Below, piece after piece: positions 8,527-16,391 of a DNA stretch of 64,000 nt. The translations under genes and the position numbers were made by a program. Location of the stretch: positions 4,475-68,474 of the forward strand of contig DAITMF010000014.1 in the NCBI GenBank assembly GCA_036835325.1, written 5' to 3'. The first letter of the stretch is position 1. Each line of letters begins with the position of its first letter. The stretch comes from CAMCHP01 sp036835325. GTDB taxonomy: Bacteria > Bacteroidota > Bacteroidia > Flavobacteriales_D > Sanyastnellaceae. The notes beneath the pieces are model-generated. The model was not told the DNA's origin. It did no database searches and saw only the letters and a list, made by a program, of their open reading frames with translations.

Positions 8527-9861
8527 ATGTTAAGCATCTCGCCACTGAATGAGCTATCGGTTCACCTTGAACGTTTGGTTAAGGGACGATTGTGGCTCAA
8601 GGTACTAATCGGACTTTTCCTTGGGGTCTTGCTTGGCATCGCCATCAATCCCGCTAACGGATGGGTGTCAGCTTCGACCAGCACCGTGCTGGCCGATTGG
8701 CTCGACTTGCCCGGTCAGGTTTTCATGCGCTTGGTGCAGATGATCATGATACCCCTCATCTTCACCTCGATCGTTTCAGGCATCGTCAGCAATACCTCTG
8801 ACAAACTGAAATCGTTCGGGGTGAAGTTGCTGCTTTACTTTGTAGGCACCACCGTGGTTTCGATTGGTATCGGATTGGTGCTCACGCTGCTTATGAATCC
8901 GGGCAAATACGTCTACCGAATGGGGGGCTTTGCAACCGGCGGAGTTGCCGATACGCAGGCATCACCATCACCTCAAACACGCGGCAGCGTTCCCGATGCC
9001 ATTTCCAACCTCATTCCCAACAACCCGCTCGAGGCCGTCCTCACCGGCGAAATGCTGGGAGTTGTTGTGTTTACGGTCATCATTGGGGTTGCCGTAACGC
9101 AGCTTCAGCTCGAGCATGCACGACCACTAATCCGCTTCGTTGAAGTCGTGCAAAAAGTGTGCATGATCGTGGTTTCATGGGCCATGAACCTCGTGCCTTA
9201 CGCCGTTTTTGGCCTCATGGCAGCCTTGCTTTCGCGCATCGGCCTGGGCATTTTCTTGGGCTTGGGCTACTACATCGCGGTAGTGCTCTTGGGCTTGCTT
9301 GTGCTGGTGGTGTTTTACTTAGTGCTGGTGTTCGGCTTCACTTCCATGCGGCCGTTTACCTATTTAAAGCTCATCCGAGAGCCGCAATTGCTCGCTTTTT
9401 CTACCGCAAGTTCAGCGGCGGTAATGCCCCTCTCGATGAAAACCGCCGATGAAAAGCTCGGGGTGTCGTCGAACATCTCCGACTTCGTCATCCCCATCGG
9501 AGCAACGATCAATATGGACGGTACTGCGCTCTTTCAATGCGTCACGGCGTTGTTTCTTGCGCAGTCGTACGGCATTGAATTGGGCAGCACGCAGCTCATT
9601 CTCATCACGGCGACGGTGGTTGCGGCATCCATTGGCACCCCGGCGATTCCCGGAGGCGGCGTCATAATTTTGGCGTCGGTGCTTCAAAGTGTGGGTATCC
9701 CGGCCGATGGTCTTATCGTGATCATCGGCATTGACCGCATTTTGGGGATGTTCCGCACTGCCGTCAACGTCACCGGAGATCTCACCGCTACCGTCATCTT
9801 CAACCGTTTTTACGGCGATCGAGAACCGGTTCACAATGCGCCGTCTTTAGCAGCGACGTAG
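8527..9861 (+). CDS. Dicarboxylate/amino acid:cation symporter (DAACS family)
   Basis: A 444-residue inner-membrane protein with about eight transmembrane helices and two re-entrant loops, of the GltP/DctA family, which takes up glutamate, aspartate or C4-dicarboxylates with Na+ or H+. Family motifs are clear: the Ser-rich hairpin AFSTASSAAVMP, NMDGTA in TM7, and D-R-x-x-GMFRTAVNVTGD in TM8 that coordinates substrate. The substrate cannot be fixed from sequence. It follows the baeRF gene by 66 bp but has its own -7-like box. Confidence 0.93.
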   Translation: MLSISPLNELSVHLERLVKGRLWLKVLIGLFLGVLLGIAINPANGWVSASTSTVLADWLDLPGQVFMRLVQMIMIPLIFTSIVSGIVSNTSDKLKSFGVKLLLYFVGTTVVSIGIGLVLTLLMNPGKYVYRMGGFATGGVADTQASPSPQTRGSVPDAISNLIPNNPLEAVLTGEMLGVVVFTVIIGVAVTQLQLEHARPLIRFVEVVQKVCMIVVSWAMNLVPYAVFGLMAALLSRIGLGIFLGLGYYIAVVLLGLLVLVVFYLVLVFGFTSMRPFTYLKLIREPQLLAFSTASSAAVMPLSMKTADEKLGVSSNISDFVIPIGATINMDGTALFQCVTALFLAQSYGIELGSTQLILITATVVAASIGTPAIPGGGVIILASVLQSVGIPADGLIVIIGIDRILGMFRTAVNVTGDLTATVIFNRFYGDREPVHNAPSLAAT

Positions 9862-9887
9862 TTTGTTCGTCTTTTTTTTGTTTGTGC

Positions 9888-9896
9888 GGATGGATG
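9888..9896 (+). repeat. GGATGGATG element after a T-run
   Basis: GGATGGATG lies 27 bp after the symporter stop, preceded by T8 and GTTTGTGC. Confidence 0.8.
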
Positions 9897-9939
9897 ACCC
9901 GCTGTCTGCTTTGCCCGAGCTCTGTACGCCCCAAGTCAA

Positions 9940-10075
9940 CGGGTTCGACAGGTTCCACGGGCCGCAAGAACTGCACGAAGCCGACAAGTCTGAGCAAGTC
10001 CCACGTGTCTCACGGCCCCACGTGTCTCAATGATCCTACAAGTCCTAATGGTCTCACAAGTCCCACTGCGGTCTA
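9940..10075. repeat. Degenerate short repeats of ACAAGTCC type
   Basis: Several imperfect copies of CAAGTC, CACGTGTCTCA and CACAAGTCC follow each other. There is no credible coding frame. Confidence 0.5.
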
Positions 10076-10495
10076 AGGCAAGAGGTTTCCACAAACACCA
10101 CCGACGTTCCGACGCCCACCCGCCGCCGCGAGTTTTTTTTTATGGAACACCACGCATCACATGGCGTTGCCGCGCAGCCGCAGAGCGGCGTAGGTTTTGT
10201 AGGGATGGGTGAAGCCGAAGGCGGAACCCGTCTATAGAGCGGCGCCCGTCCCGTCCCGTAAGCCGCGCAGCGGCGTAGGAACATCCGCGATTGATGCACA
10301 TTCATTTGTCGGTTCACACACCGCAAATCACACCCCATCAACCTACGTCCCTCCGGGACTTACATACCGTGCGCGCGCCGTTGGTTGGACGGGCTTCACC
10401 CATCCCTACAAAACCTACGCTCCTACGGAGCTACGCGTGTGCGCCGCACGGCGTATCGGTTGCAATGTGCGGTTGAGTTGCGGTGTTTGGTGTCC

Positions 10496-10530
10496 GGTAA
10501 ACTTTTTTGGTTGCACGGTAAAGGTTTACC
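10496..10530. repeat. 35-bp inverted repeat GGTAAAC-N21-GTTTACC (copy 2)
   Basis: Same arms and 21-bp spacing as copy 1, within repeat block C. Confidence 0.75.
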
Positions 10531-10757
10531 ACGCATCACACGGCGTTGCCGCGCACCTACTGAATGATTGTTTTGTACACCACGGGTGTTTCTACTCGCC
10601 GTGGCTAGGTTTTCATGGAACACAACATACCACACGGCGCTGTCCCGCAGCCGCGTAGCGGCGGTATCTAAGTAGGGATGGGATTTATCCCGTCCACATC
10701 GAGCCGCCCGTCCCAACCCGTTAGCCCCGTTAGGGGCGACACCTTAAACGGCATCCC

Positions 10758-10792
10758 GGTAAACGTTTAAAAACGAATCCAAAACGTTTACC
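10758..10792. repeat. 35-bp inverted repeat GGTAAAC-N21-GTTTACC (copy 3)
   Basis: The inner bases extend the arms to GGTAAACGTTT and AAACGTTTACC. It lies 10 bp beyond the stop codon of the minus-strand T9SS gene, so it could act as its terminator hairpin. Confidence 0.7.
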
Positions 10793-10802
10793 GCTCAGAT
10801 AA

Positions 10803-12446
10803 TCAATGCCGCTGCACCACATGTCTAAACACGCGGCCGCTTGCGGTTTCGAGCTGAACAATGTAGCTGCCCGTAGCCAAACGGCTGAGGTCAAGCTCAG
10901 GTGCTGCGGCGCCGTTCACGGGGTAGTGAAGCAGCGTACGACCATCCATCCCGCTCACGCGGATGAACATCACCTTACTCATATCGCCTTTGAAACGCAG
11001 CATGCCGTTGGTGGGGTTCGGGAACGGAACAGGTCCGCTCGCTTTGAAATCAACCGTACGGATTTCGCGCAGCTGCTCGCTGCCATCAGTATCGAACTGA
11101 CGCAAACGGTAGTAGTTCGTGCCATCATTCGGTGTGCGGTCGTAGGTGGTGTACACAAGCTGTTCGCTGCTGAAGCCCGCCGCCTTTTGGGTGTCGATGA
11201 GCGTCCAGTTCTCCATGTCGCTGCTGCGCTCGATGGTGTAATGGTCGCTGTTGGTTTCAGAAGAGGTGATCCAGCGCAGGCGCACCTGGTCGTTCTCGAT
11301 GGCGCGTGCCGTGTATTCTGTTAGGTCGACCGAAAGGAAAATTTGTGAACAGGCCACCACGCATTCGTCGACGGTAGTGTAGAAAAAAGGTGAGTAATCG
11401 GTACCGCCCACAGTGGTGCCGCACCCGAATGCTTCAACACATGAGCCACCCACACGGGTAAAGCCGAGCGAGGTACCGCAGCTGCCAAAGTCAATGCACG
11501 AAGGCAAACCGTAGCAAGGCCCCGCACCGAAATCATTCGAGTCAATGCAGTCTTGCAAAGAAGCAAACGCGAACGGAGAATAGTCAACCCCGCCGGCCGT
11601 CCAGCCGCAACCGGTCACTTCAACGCAGTTGCCGTTTATTTTTGCTGCACCGAGGACGTCAGGACACGCCCCGAACGCCACACACGACGGCATGTCGAGG
11701 CAGGTGGCATCACCGTACGTATAGGCAAAATCGTTGGTAAAGAATACGTTGTTGACGATGAAGGCCTCGATGGGTGTAAAAGGGGTGCAAACCGGAAATG
11801 GATTCCGTCGTGAAATCGATATCGCAACATTTCCTTCTAGCACACCGTCGGTGGTGAATTGACCAATTAAGACACGGCCATTGGCGTCAGGTAACGAAGC
11901 ACATTGTACGTCGGTGGTGACATAAAGGTTTGAGAAACCATCGTCAGTGTACCAACCTCCACCTGCTTCGAACGATATTTCAGCTGCTGTAAGTTGAGCG
12001 AAGCCAAGTTCGGCAATGTAGGTGAAATTGGACTCGGGGCCGATGGTCCACCAGCTGTCATATTGCGTTTGAGGTACCGGCCCAAAAATGGCCGGGTTGA
12101 TGTCATTGCCATAATTCCCTCCAAAAGGCACCTGAAAAAACTGGTTGGTAGGAGGGCAAGTCGGACATGAGACCTCCCAAGTGCTTTCAAGTACTCCGAA
12201 AGGGAGGTTGGTTAAGAGTTGGTAAACCGACCAGTTTGGATCATCAAGGCACACATAAACCCGCCACGTACGGGGGGTATTCGCAAAACCCGCAGAGGCT
12301 TGAATCACAGGTACCAAGGCAGCCGGAATCGGTACCTCCTCTACGATCACTCCACCGTACGGGTATTGGGCTTTAGCGGGCAACCCTGTGAGCATGAACA
12401 CACAGGCAATCACCACAATGGACAGCGATTTAGCAAGATTTGGCAT
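10803..12446 (-). CDS. Secreted protein with T9SS type A sorting domain
   Basis: A 547-residue protein (start at the second Met of the frame, 12446, giving a normal signal peptide ending AKAQ). Residues about 30-230 form a discoidin-like or choice-of-anchor-like ectodomain of unclear family. Then come three related Cys-rich repeats (PSC-x-x-FG-C-...-VTGCGWTAGGVDYSPF, SCIDFGSCGTSLGF, CGTTVGGTDYSPF), a stretch typical of T9SS proteins (ARAIENDQVRLRWITSSETNSDHYTIERS), and the C-terminal sorting domain FPNPTNG...LATGSYIVQLETASG. It should be exported by Sec, then across the outer membrane by T9SS. Binding or enzymatic role unknown. Confidence 0.85.
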   Translation of the reverse strand: MPNLAKSLSIVVIACVFMLTGLPAKAQYPYGGVIVEEVPIPAALVPVIQASAGFANTPRTWRVYVCLDDPNWSVYQLLTNLPFGVLESTWEVSCPTCPPTNQFFQVPFGGNYGNDINPAIFGPVPQTQYDSWWTIGPESNFTYIAELGFAQLTAAEISFEAGGGWYTDDGFSNLYVTTDVQCASLPDANGRVLIGQFTTDGVLEGNVAISISRRNPFPVCTPFTPIEAFIVNNVFFTNDFAYTYGDATCLDMPSCVAFGACPDVLGAAKINGNCVEVTGCGWTAGGVDYSPFAFASLQDCIDSNDFGAGPCYGLPSCIDFGSCGTSLGFTRVGGSCVEAFGCGTTVGGTDYSPFFYTTVDECVVACSQIFLSVDLTEYTARAIENDQVRLRWITSSETNSDHYTIERSSDMENWTLIDTQKAAGFSSEQLVYTTYDRTPNDGTNYYRLRQFDTDGSEQLREIRTVDFKASGPVPFPNPTNGMLRFKGDMSKVMFIRVSGMDGRTLLHYPVNGAAAPELDLSRLATGSYIVQLETASGRVFRHVVQRH

Positions 12447-12481
12447 GGTTAACACTGCGATGACTCGACAGCACAGCACCT

Positions 12482-12489
12482 CAAATGTA
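12482..12489 (-). promoter_or_regulatory. -7 promoter element of the T9SS gene
   Basis: TACATTTG on the reverse strand, 35 nt upstream of the ATG at 12446. Confidence 0.5.
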
Positions 12490-12643
12490 ACGAAATTTTA
12501 TTCAGGCGCAAGCACTAACCTGCCGAGGGTCAGAAAATTGGCATGTTCAATGCACCCGCAGTTGAATTTTACGGTGTGCGACCTGGTCGGTATTCAATTG
12601 GCGACGCTTGATATCACTTGATGAGATTTGGCCGATTTTTTCG

Positions 12644-12660
12644 TACCTTTCTATAAAGGT
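12644..12660 (+). promoter_or_regulatory. Promoter and candidate operator of yefM-yoeB
   Basis: TACCTTTC (12644-12651) fits the -7 box. It lies inside the inverted repeat ACCTTT-CTAT-AAAGGT (12645-12660), 8 nt before the antitoxin ATG. YefM-type antitoxins repress their own promoter by binding short palindromes; this site is in the right place for that. The assignment is inferred. Confidence 0.5.
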
Positions 12661-12667
12661 TTGAAGT

Positions 12668-12925
12668 ATGTTGGCAACAACCCTTGCGCGTCTTCAGAAA
12701 GACTTGAAGCTGTATCTTGATAGAGTTATTTCCGGAAGGGAAGTGTTGATCGTTCCTCAGGGCGATGGTGAAGACGATGCCGTTGTGATCATGTCACTGT
12801 ATGATTACAATGCCTTGGTCGAAACAGGCTATCTTTTGAACGATGAGGCCAATCGTGCGCGGCTGCTGGATTCGATTAAGCAGCTGAACGAAGATGATAC
12901 TGTCGGGTACAATCCTGAAGACTAG
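12668..12925 (+). CDS. yefM: Antitoxin of the YefM/Phd family
   Basis: An 85-residue acidic protein. The N-terminal half (LARLQKDLKLYLDRVISGREVLIVPQGDGEDDAVVIMSLYDYNALVETGYLL) is the Phd/YefM DNA-binding and dimerisation fold; the C-terminal acidic tail (LLDSIKQLNEDDTVGYNPED) should wrap and inhibit the toxin. It precedes the toxin by 12 bp. Such pairs act as stress-responsive, autorepressed modules. Assignment rests on fold pattern plus the clear YoeB partner. Confidence 0.88.
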   Translation: MLATTLARLQKDLKLYLDRVISGREVLIVPQGDGEDDAVVIMSLYDYNALVETGYLLNDEANRARLLDSIKQLNEDDTVGYNPED

Positions 12926-12937
12926 TACCGCAGCATT

Positions 12938-13219
12938 ATGGAAGTAAGGTTCACACGGATAGCGTGGTCTGACTTCGAGCATTGGTTAGACGTTGATCCG
13001 GCAGTCGCTGACCGCATACGGCAGCTTATTAAAGCGGTACAGGCCGATCCCTTCAAAGGTCTTGGTAAACCTGAACCTTTGCGGCATGAGCTACAGGGTT
13101 ATTGGTCGAGAAGAATCAACCACGAACATCGTTTGGTTTACCGTGTAAAAGGAAACAAGGGAGAAGACCAACGCATTGCGATCATTCAATGCAGGTACCA
13201 TTATTCGAAAGATGCTTAA
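12938..13219 (+). CDS. yoeB: YoeB/Txe family mRNA interferase toxin
   Basis: A 93-residue RelE-fold endoribonuclease that cleaves mRNA in the ribosomal A site. Compared with E. coli YoeB, the catalytic set is intact: E46 (in GKPEPLRH), R65 (in NHEHRLVY), and the terminal His-Tyr pair, here H88-Y89 in CRYHY. The segment GYWSRRIN is also conserved. Two differences are visible: a longer basic loop (KGNKGEDQR) before the last strand and four extra residues (SKDA) after the catalytic Tyr. It should be active and is neutralised by the upstream antitoxin. Confidence 0.93.
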   Translation: MEVRFTRIAWSDFEHWLDVDPAVADRIRQLIKAVQADPFKGLGKPEPLRHELQGYWSRRINHEHRLVYRVKGNKGEDQRIAIIQCRYHYSKDA

Positions 13220-13273
13220 TGGTTGACTGACACATCTCACCTCCTTTTTAGCGGCGGGTTTGCAGGTTTGCCG

Positions 13274-13281
13274 TACCTTTG
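13274..13281 (+). promoter_or_regulatory. -7 element with 4-nt gap to start codon
   Basis: TACCTTTG, four bases, then the ATG at 13286. This geometry puts transcription start at or next to the ATG (leaderless mRNA). Confidence 0.6.
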
Positions 13282-13285
13282 CACC

Positions 13286-13666
13286 ATGCGCATCGCACTC
13301 GTTGTTCTCCTCTCCACCGTGCTGCACCTCGGTTCACTGATGCAACTGAGCGCGCTCATCGACTTCGCTGCGCACTACACCACCATCGTCAACGAGCTGT
13401 GCGAACAAAAAGATGCTCCCGTCAACACCTGCAACGGCCGCTGCCACATGAAGGCGCAACTCAATGCCGTGGCTGCTGACGACATCCCCGCCGAACAGCA
13501 AAGCGCCATCCAGCTTCCCGAAATCCACTACCTGCCGCTGACGAGTGAACTTCTCCTGCCGCAGGGTGAACTGTTTACCGAAGCCGCTCATCCACGCAGC
13601 GCAGAAAATCAGTACGCTTTTCTAAAGGCGCACGCAGTCTTCCATCCGCCCGCAGGAAACGCTTGA
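13286..13666 (+). CDS. Small envelope protein with CNGRCH motif
   Basis: A 126-residue protein starting MRIALVVLLSTVLHLGSLMQL (N-terminal membrane anchor or signal). Residues near 43-60 carry C-E-Q-K-D-A-P-V-N-T-CNGRCHMK, a pattern seen in small Bacteroidota envelope proteins. Three Cys and one His close together suggest metal or haem binding (inferred). The start is set by the TACCTTTG box 4 nt upstream, not the longer frame from 13223. It is followed 34 bp later by a Cys-rich outer-membrane-like protein and a His-rich lipoprotein; the three probably work together. Confidence 0.7.
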   Translation: MRIALVVLLSTVLHLGSLMQLSALIDFAAHYTTIVNELCEQKDAPVNTCNGRCHMKAQLNAVAADDIPAEQQSAIQLPEIHYLPLTSELLLPQGELFTEAAHPRSAENQYAFLKAHAVFHPPAGNA

Positions 13667-13700
13667 GATCATTCGATTTTCAACGTTTCAATGCTTTACC

Positions 13701-14624
13701 ATGCGAATACTAGTTTTGCTGACCCTTGTTCTAGGGTTGGCCCATGCCGCGCACGCCTGCGAAGTGTGCGGCTGCTCGGCGCGTGACCAACGCTTGGGCG
13801 TACTGCCCGATTACCGCCGCAATGTGGTGGCCCTTTCATACAGCCACCGCAGTTTTTCATCGTCGCACCCGGCCCTTTTCACGTGGGAACAACCGGTGGT
13901 GTCTGACGAGCGCTTCGGCAACCTCGACCTCAGCGTGCGCAGCTTCATCGGCCGCCGGTGGATGCTCGCGGCGTCACTGCCCTATGCCGATTACCGCCAG
14001 CACGAAGCCGAAACCGTGCGCCGTTCATCGGGTGTGGGCGACCTCAGCATCGGGGCCATGCACCTCACCACCGTGGGCGACAGCACCAACAGCAAACGGC
14101 TCGGCCAGTGGGTCAACGGCCTTGCGGTGAAGCTGCCAACCGGTCGCTTCGACGCGCGCTTTGGCGATGAAGACCTCTTCATCCCCAACCTGCAGCCCGG
14201 CACGGGCAGTGTTGACCTGGTGTTGACCTCGAACCTTATGAAGCGGTTCAACCGGTGGGCCGTGCAAGCCCAGGTCAGCATGCGCGCCAATGGCCGCAAT
14301 GCCGAGGGCTACCGCTTCGGTCACCGCGCGATGAGCGCCATTCGGGTGATGCGCTACATCGCACCGAATGAAAACGGGGGCGTGCTGCTGCCGGGTGTCG
14401 AGCTCGGATTCGCTGCCGCGCAACGCGATCTGCTCAACGTTGACACCGACGAGGTGAATGCGGTTTCGGGCGGACAAGGCGCGCAGCTCATGGCCGGGGC
14501 CGATTACTTCCGTCAGCGCTGGGGCGTGGGTGCCTATGCCGGCATCCCGCTGTGGCAAAACTGGGGCGGCGGCTACCTTGAACAACGCGCATTCGCATCG
14601 GTACAGCTGAGTTTCCTTTTTTAA
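13701..14624 (+). CDS. Outer-membrane transporter-like protein with CEVCGCS motif
   Basis: A 307-residue protein with a signal peptide (to about residue 18, AHA-C). The mature protein starts immediately with CEVCGCS, three Cys within five residues, a likely metal site. The rest has the amphipathic strand pattern of a beta-barrel (YADYRQHEAETVRRSSGVGDLSIG, LPTGRF, several Gly/Tyr strands) and ends in QLSFLF, an outer-membrane C-terminal signature. It resembles the broad family annotated as putative transporters (phenol-degradation MetA-like). It sits in the middle of the putative metal cluster. Confidence 0.65.
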   Translation: MRILVLLTLVLGLAHAAHACEVCGCSARDQRLGVLPDYRRNVVALSYSHRSFSSSHPALFTWEQPVVSDERFGNLDLSVRSFIGRRWMLAASLPYADYRQHEAETVRRSSGVGDLSIGAMHLTTVGDSTNSKRLGQWVNGLAVKLPTGRFDARFGDEDLFIPNLQPGTGSVDLVLTSNLMKRFNRWAVQAQVSMRANGRNAEGYRFGHRAMSAIRVMRYIAPNENGGVLLPGVELGFAAAQRDLLNVDTDEVNAVSGGQGAQLMAGADYFRQRWGVGAYAGIPLWQNWGGGYLEQRAFASVQLSFLF

Positions 14625-14634
14625 ACGACACACC

Positions 14635-15057
14635 ATGTACCCTCTACACGCCTCCATCGCTTTGGTGTTCGCACTTATGTTTGCCGCGACCGGCTGCACG
14701 AAAGACGACCCAACGCCCCTGCCATCCGGCGAAGCCGAAGAACGCATCAACCTGGCGATTGAACAACCCATTCCCGATCGGGCCTACGCCTACGGCGATA
14801 CCGTGAAGATTCACGTTGAAGCCCGCTCGGGCGATGAGCTGCACGGCTACTCGGTGCGCCTGGTTAACCTGAGCGAGAACCTGCTCGTGGTTGATCATTC
14901 GGCGCACGCACACGGACATGAATTCATCATCTCTGACGTGTGGGTGAACACCGTTGCCGACACCTGTTCAATGGCCTTGCATGTTGAAATTGCGAGCGAC
15001 CATGGCTTGGGTGATATGCGCACTGAGACCGTGTTCTTTCGCTGTTACCCCGAGTGA
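14635..15057 (+). CDS. His-rich lipoprotein (possible DUF4625-like)
   Basis: A 140-residue protein with a lipobox (AATGC, Cys20), then a Thr/Pro linker and a compact beta domain. It contains DHSAHAHGHEF, five His within ten residues including the spacing H-x-H-x-H, and two further Cys (DTC, RCYPE). This pattern suggests binding of Cu, Zn or Ni in the periplasm; which metal is unknown. It starts 10 bp after the CEVCGCS gene and ends before a strong terminator. Confidence 0.65.
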   Translation: MYPLHASIALVFALMFAATGCTKDDPTPLPSGEAEERINLAIEQPIPDRAYAYGDTVKIHVEARSGDELHGYSVRLVNLSENLLVVDHSAHAHGHEFIISDVWVNTVADTCSMALHVEIASDHGLGDMRTETVFFRCYPE

Positions 15058-15075
15058 ACACCACCTTCAGTCAAC

Positions 15076-15107
15076 AAAAAGCCCCTCGTTGAAGGGGCTT
15101 TTTTTAT
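15076..15107 (+). terminator. Rho-independent terminator
   Basis: Stem GCCCCT/AGGGGC (15081-15098) flanked by A5 and T7, just after the lipoprotein gene. Confidence 0.9.
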
Positions 15108-15109
15108 TT

Positions 15110-15118
15110 GGATGGATG
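15110..15118 (+). repeat. GGATGGATG element after a terminator
   Basis: GGATGGATG directly follows the terminator T-tract (T7-ATTT). Confidence 0.85.
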
Positions 15119-15143
15119 TGTTCTTCAGTGACCTTTACCCACC

Positions 15144-16217
15144 TCACTCATCATACGACACCTTAATTGTGCTGCTCGTGGGGTGGGCCTGGCAGGTGAG
15201 GATGAAGCCCTCTTTCATTTCCTGGTCGGTGAGGGCGAAGTTGCTCGTCATGCGCACTGTGCCTTCGAGCAAACGGGCGCGGCACGAGGTACACACTCCT
15301 CCTTGGCACGAGTACGGGGCGTCGGCACCGGCTTCGAGGGCAGCGTCGAGCACGGTTTTGCGGTCGTCGTCCATCACAAAGGTGTAACTCAAATCGTCGA
15401 GAATCACCTCCACGTTGGCCGTACCTTCGAAGGGCTGCTCGTTTTCTTCGTTGCGGGTGGGCTTCACCGGAGCAGGCTCAGCGTCGGGATTCTCAAAGTA
15501 CTCGAGGTGGATGCGGCTCGGCTCAATGCCGGCATCGTCGAGGGCGTTTTTCACGCTTTTCATCATGCCCGAAGGACCGCACACGAAGTACTCTTTCTCC
15601 AACGCGTCGTTGGCGTAGGTGTAGAGCAACTCGGTGGCCTTGCCGAAGGTGATGCGGCCCGAGAAGAGCGGACTGCCCATTGACCCGTCGGTTAGAATGT
15701 GGTAAACGTCCATGCGCGGGTCGCGCGCCAAGGCGTCGAGCTCGCGGTAAAACATGATGTTTTCTTTGTTGCGGTTGCCGTAGAAGAGGGTCACGCGGCT
15801 TTGGGGCTCGTCGTGCAGCACTGCTTTGGCGATGGAGATGAGCGGCGTGATTCCGCTGCCTGCGCCAAACAGCACCACATGGCGCTGCTTGGTGGCGTCG
15901 GTGCTCAAAAAGAAGTTGCCTTGGGGCGGCATAACCAGCATGGGGTCGCCGGCTTTCAGGGTGCGGTTGGCGTGGATCGACACGCGACCGGCATCGACTT
16001 CTTTCACTGCTACCTGCACCTCGCCTTCGTGCGGCGCTGTGCACAAGCTGTAGGCCCTGCGCAGCTCTTCGTTGCGCAAGTTGAAACAGAAGGTAATGTA
16101 CTGTCCGGGCTTGAAGTTGAACTGCCCGGCGTGCTCGCCGGTATCGAGAGTAACACGCACACTGTCGTGCGTTTCCCGTTCGATGCGCTTCACTTTACAC
16201 GGTAAAAAACGTGACAT
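15144..16217 (-). CDS. paaE: PaaE-like oxidoreductase: flavin/NAD(P)H module plus 2Fe-2S ferredoxin
   Basis: A 357-residue protein. Residues 1-100 are an FAD-binding barrel (RAYSLCTAP motif), 105-235 the NAD(P)-binding domain (LFGAGSGITPLISI, YFVCGPSGMM), and 265-357 a plant-type ferredoxin domain with the cluster motif C-x4-C-x2-C (SCQGGVCTSC) and a fourth Cys near the end. This order matches PaaE, the reductase of phenylacetyl-CoA epoxidase. No paaABCD genes are in the window, so the partner oxygenase is unknown and another electron acceptor is possible. TTTCTTTG near 16261-16268 (minus) may be its -7 box. Confidence 0.85.
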   Translation of the reverse strand: MSRFLPCKVKRIERETHDSVRVTLDTGEHAGQFNFKPGQYITFCFNLRNEELRRAYSLCTAPHEGEVQVAVKEVDAGRVSIHANRTLKAGDPMLVMPPQGNFFLSTDATKQRHVVLFGAGSGITPLISIAKAVLHDEPQSRVTLFYGNRNKENIMFYRELDALARDPRMDVYHILTDGSMGSPLFSGRITFGKATELLYTYANDALEKEYFVCGPSGMMKSVKNALDDAGIEPSRIHLEYFENPDAEPAPVKPTRNEENEQPFEGTANVEVILDDLSYTFVMDDDRKTVLDAALEAGADAPYSCQGGVCTSCRARLLEGTVRMTSNFALTDQEMKEGFILTCQAHPTSSTIKVSYDE

Positions 16218-16391
16218 CGTTGGTGATTCTTTAGGTCTTCTACGTGGGTTTTACAAGTGTTGCAAAGAAACTACAGCGGTGCAGCACTTACCCAACGCAA
16301 CTTAAAACCTCATTTACGGTCGCTTGTTCATAGCGTTTTGACCTTTCGTTGTGAACAGCAGGCTGTGGGCACAAAGCTGCCCGTCAGTGGT

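Larger units (their letters stand above)
10130..10795. repeat. Mosaic repeat block C
   Basis: Second copy of the block B units. 10139-10292 matches 7000-7180 but lacks a stretch of about 30 bp containing CGAAACGTTTTTCGCC; 10340-10535 matches 6634-6850. A 21-bp sequence at 10189-10209 is perfectly inverted at 10399-10419, so the intervening 190 bp could form a stem-loop or be invertible. Two of the 35-bp GGTAAAC inverted repeats lie inside. No gene is supported. Confidence 0.85.

Noticed and set aside
10030..10716. Open frames in repeat block C
   Set aside because: Same reason as block B: frames follow the repeats and lack start context or conserved domains.
6286..10795. Possible CRISPR array in the repeat blocks
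   Set aside because: Units are long, imperfect and not evenly spaced, with no unique spacers; no cas genes are present.
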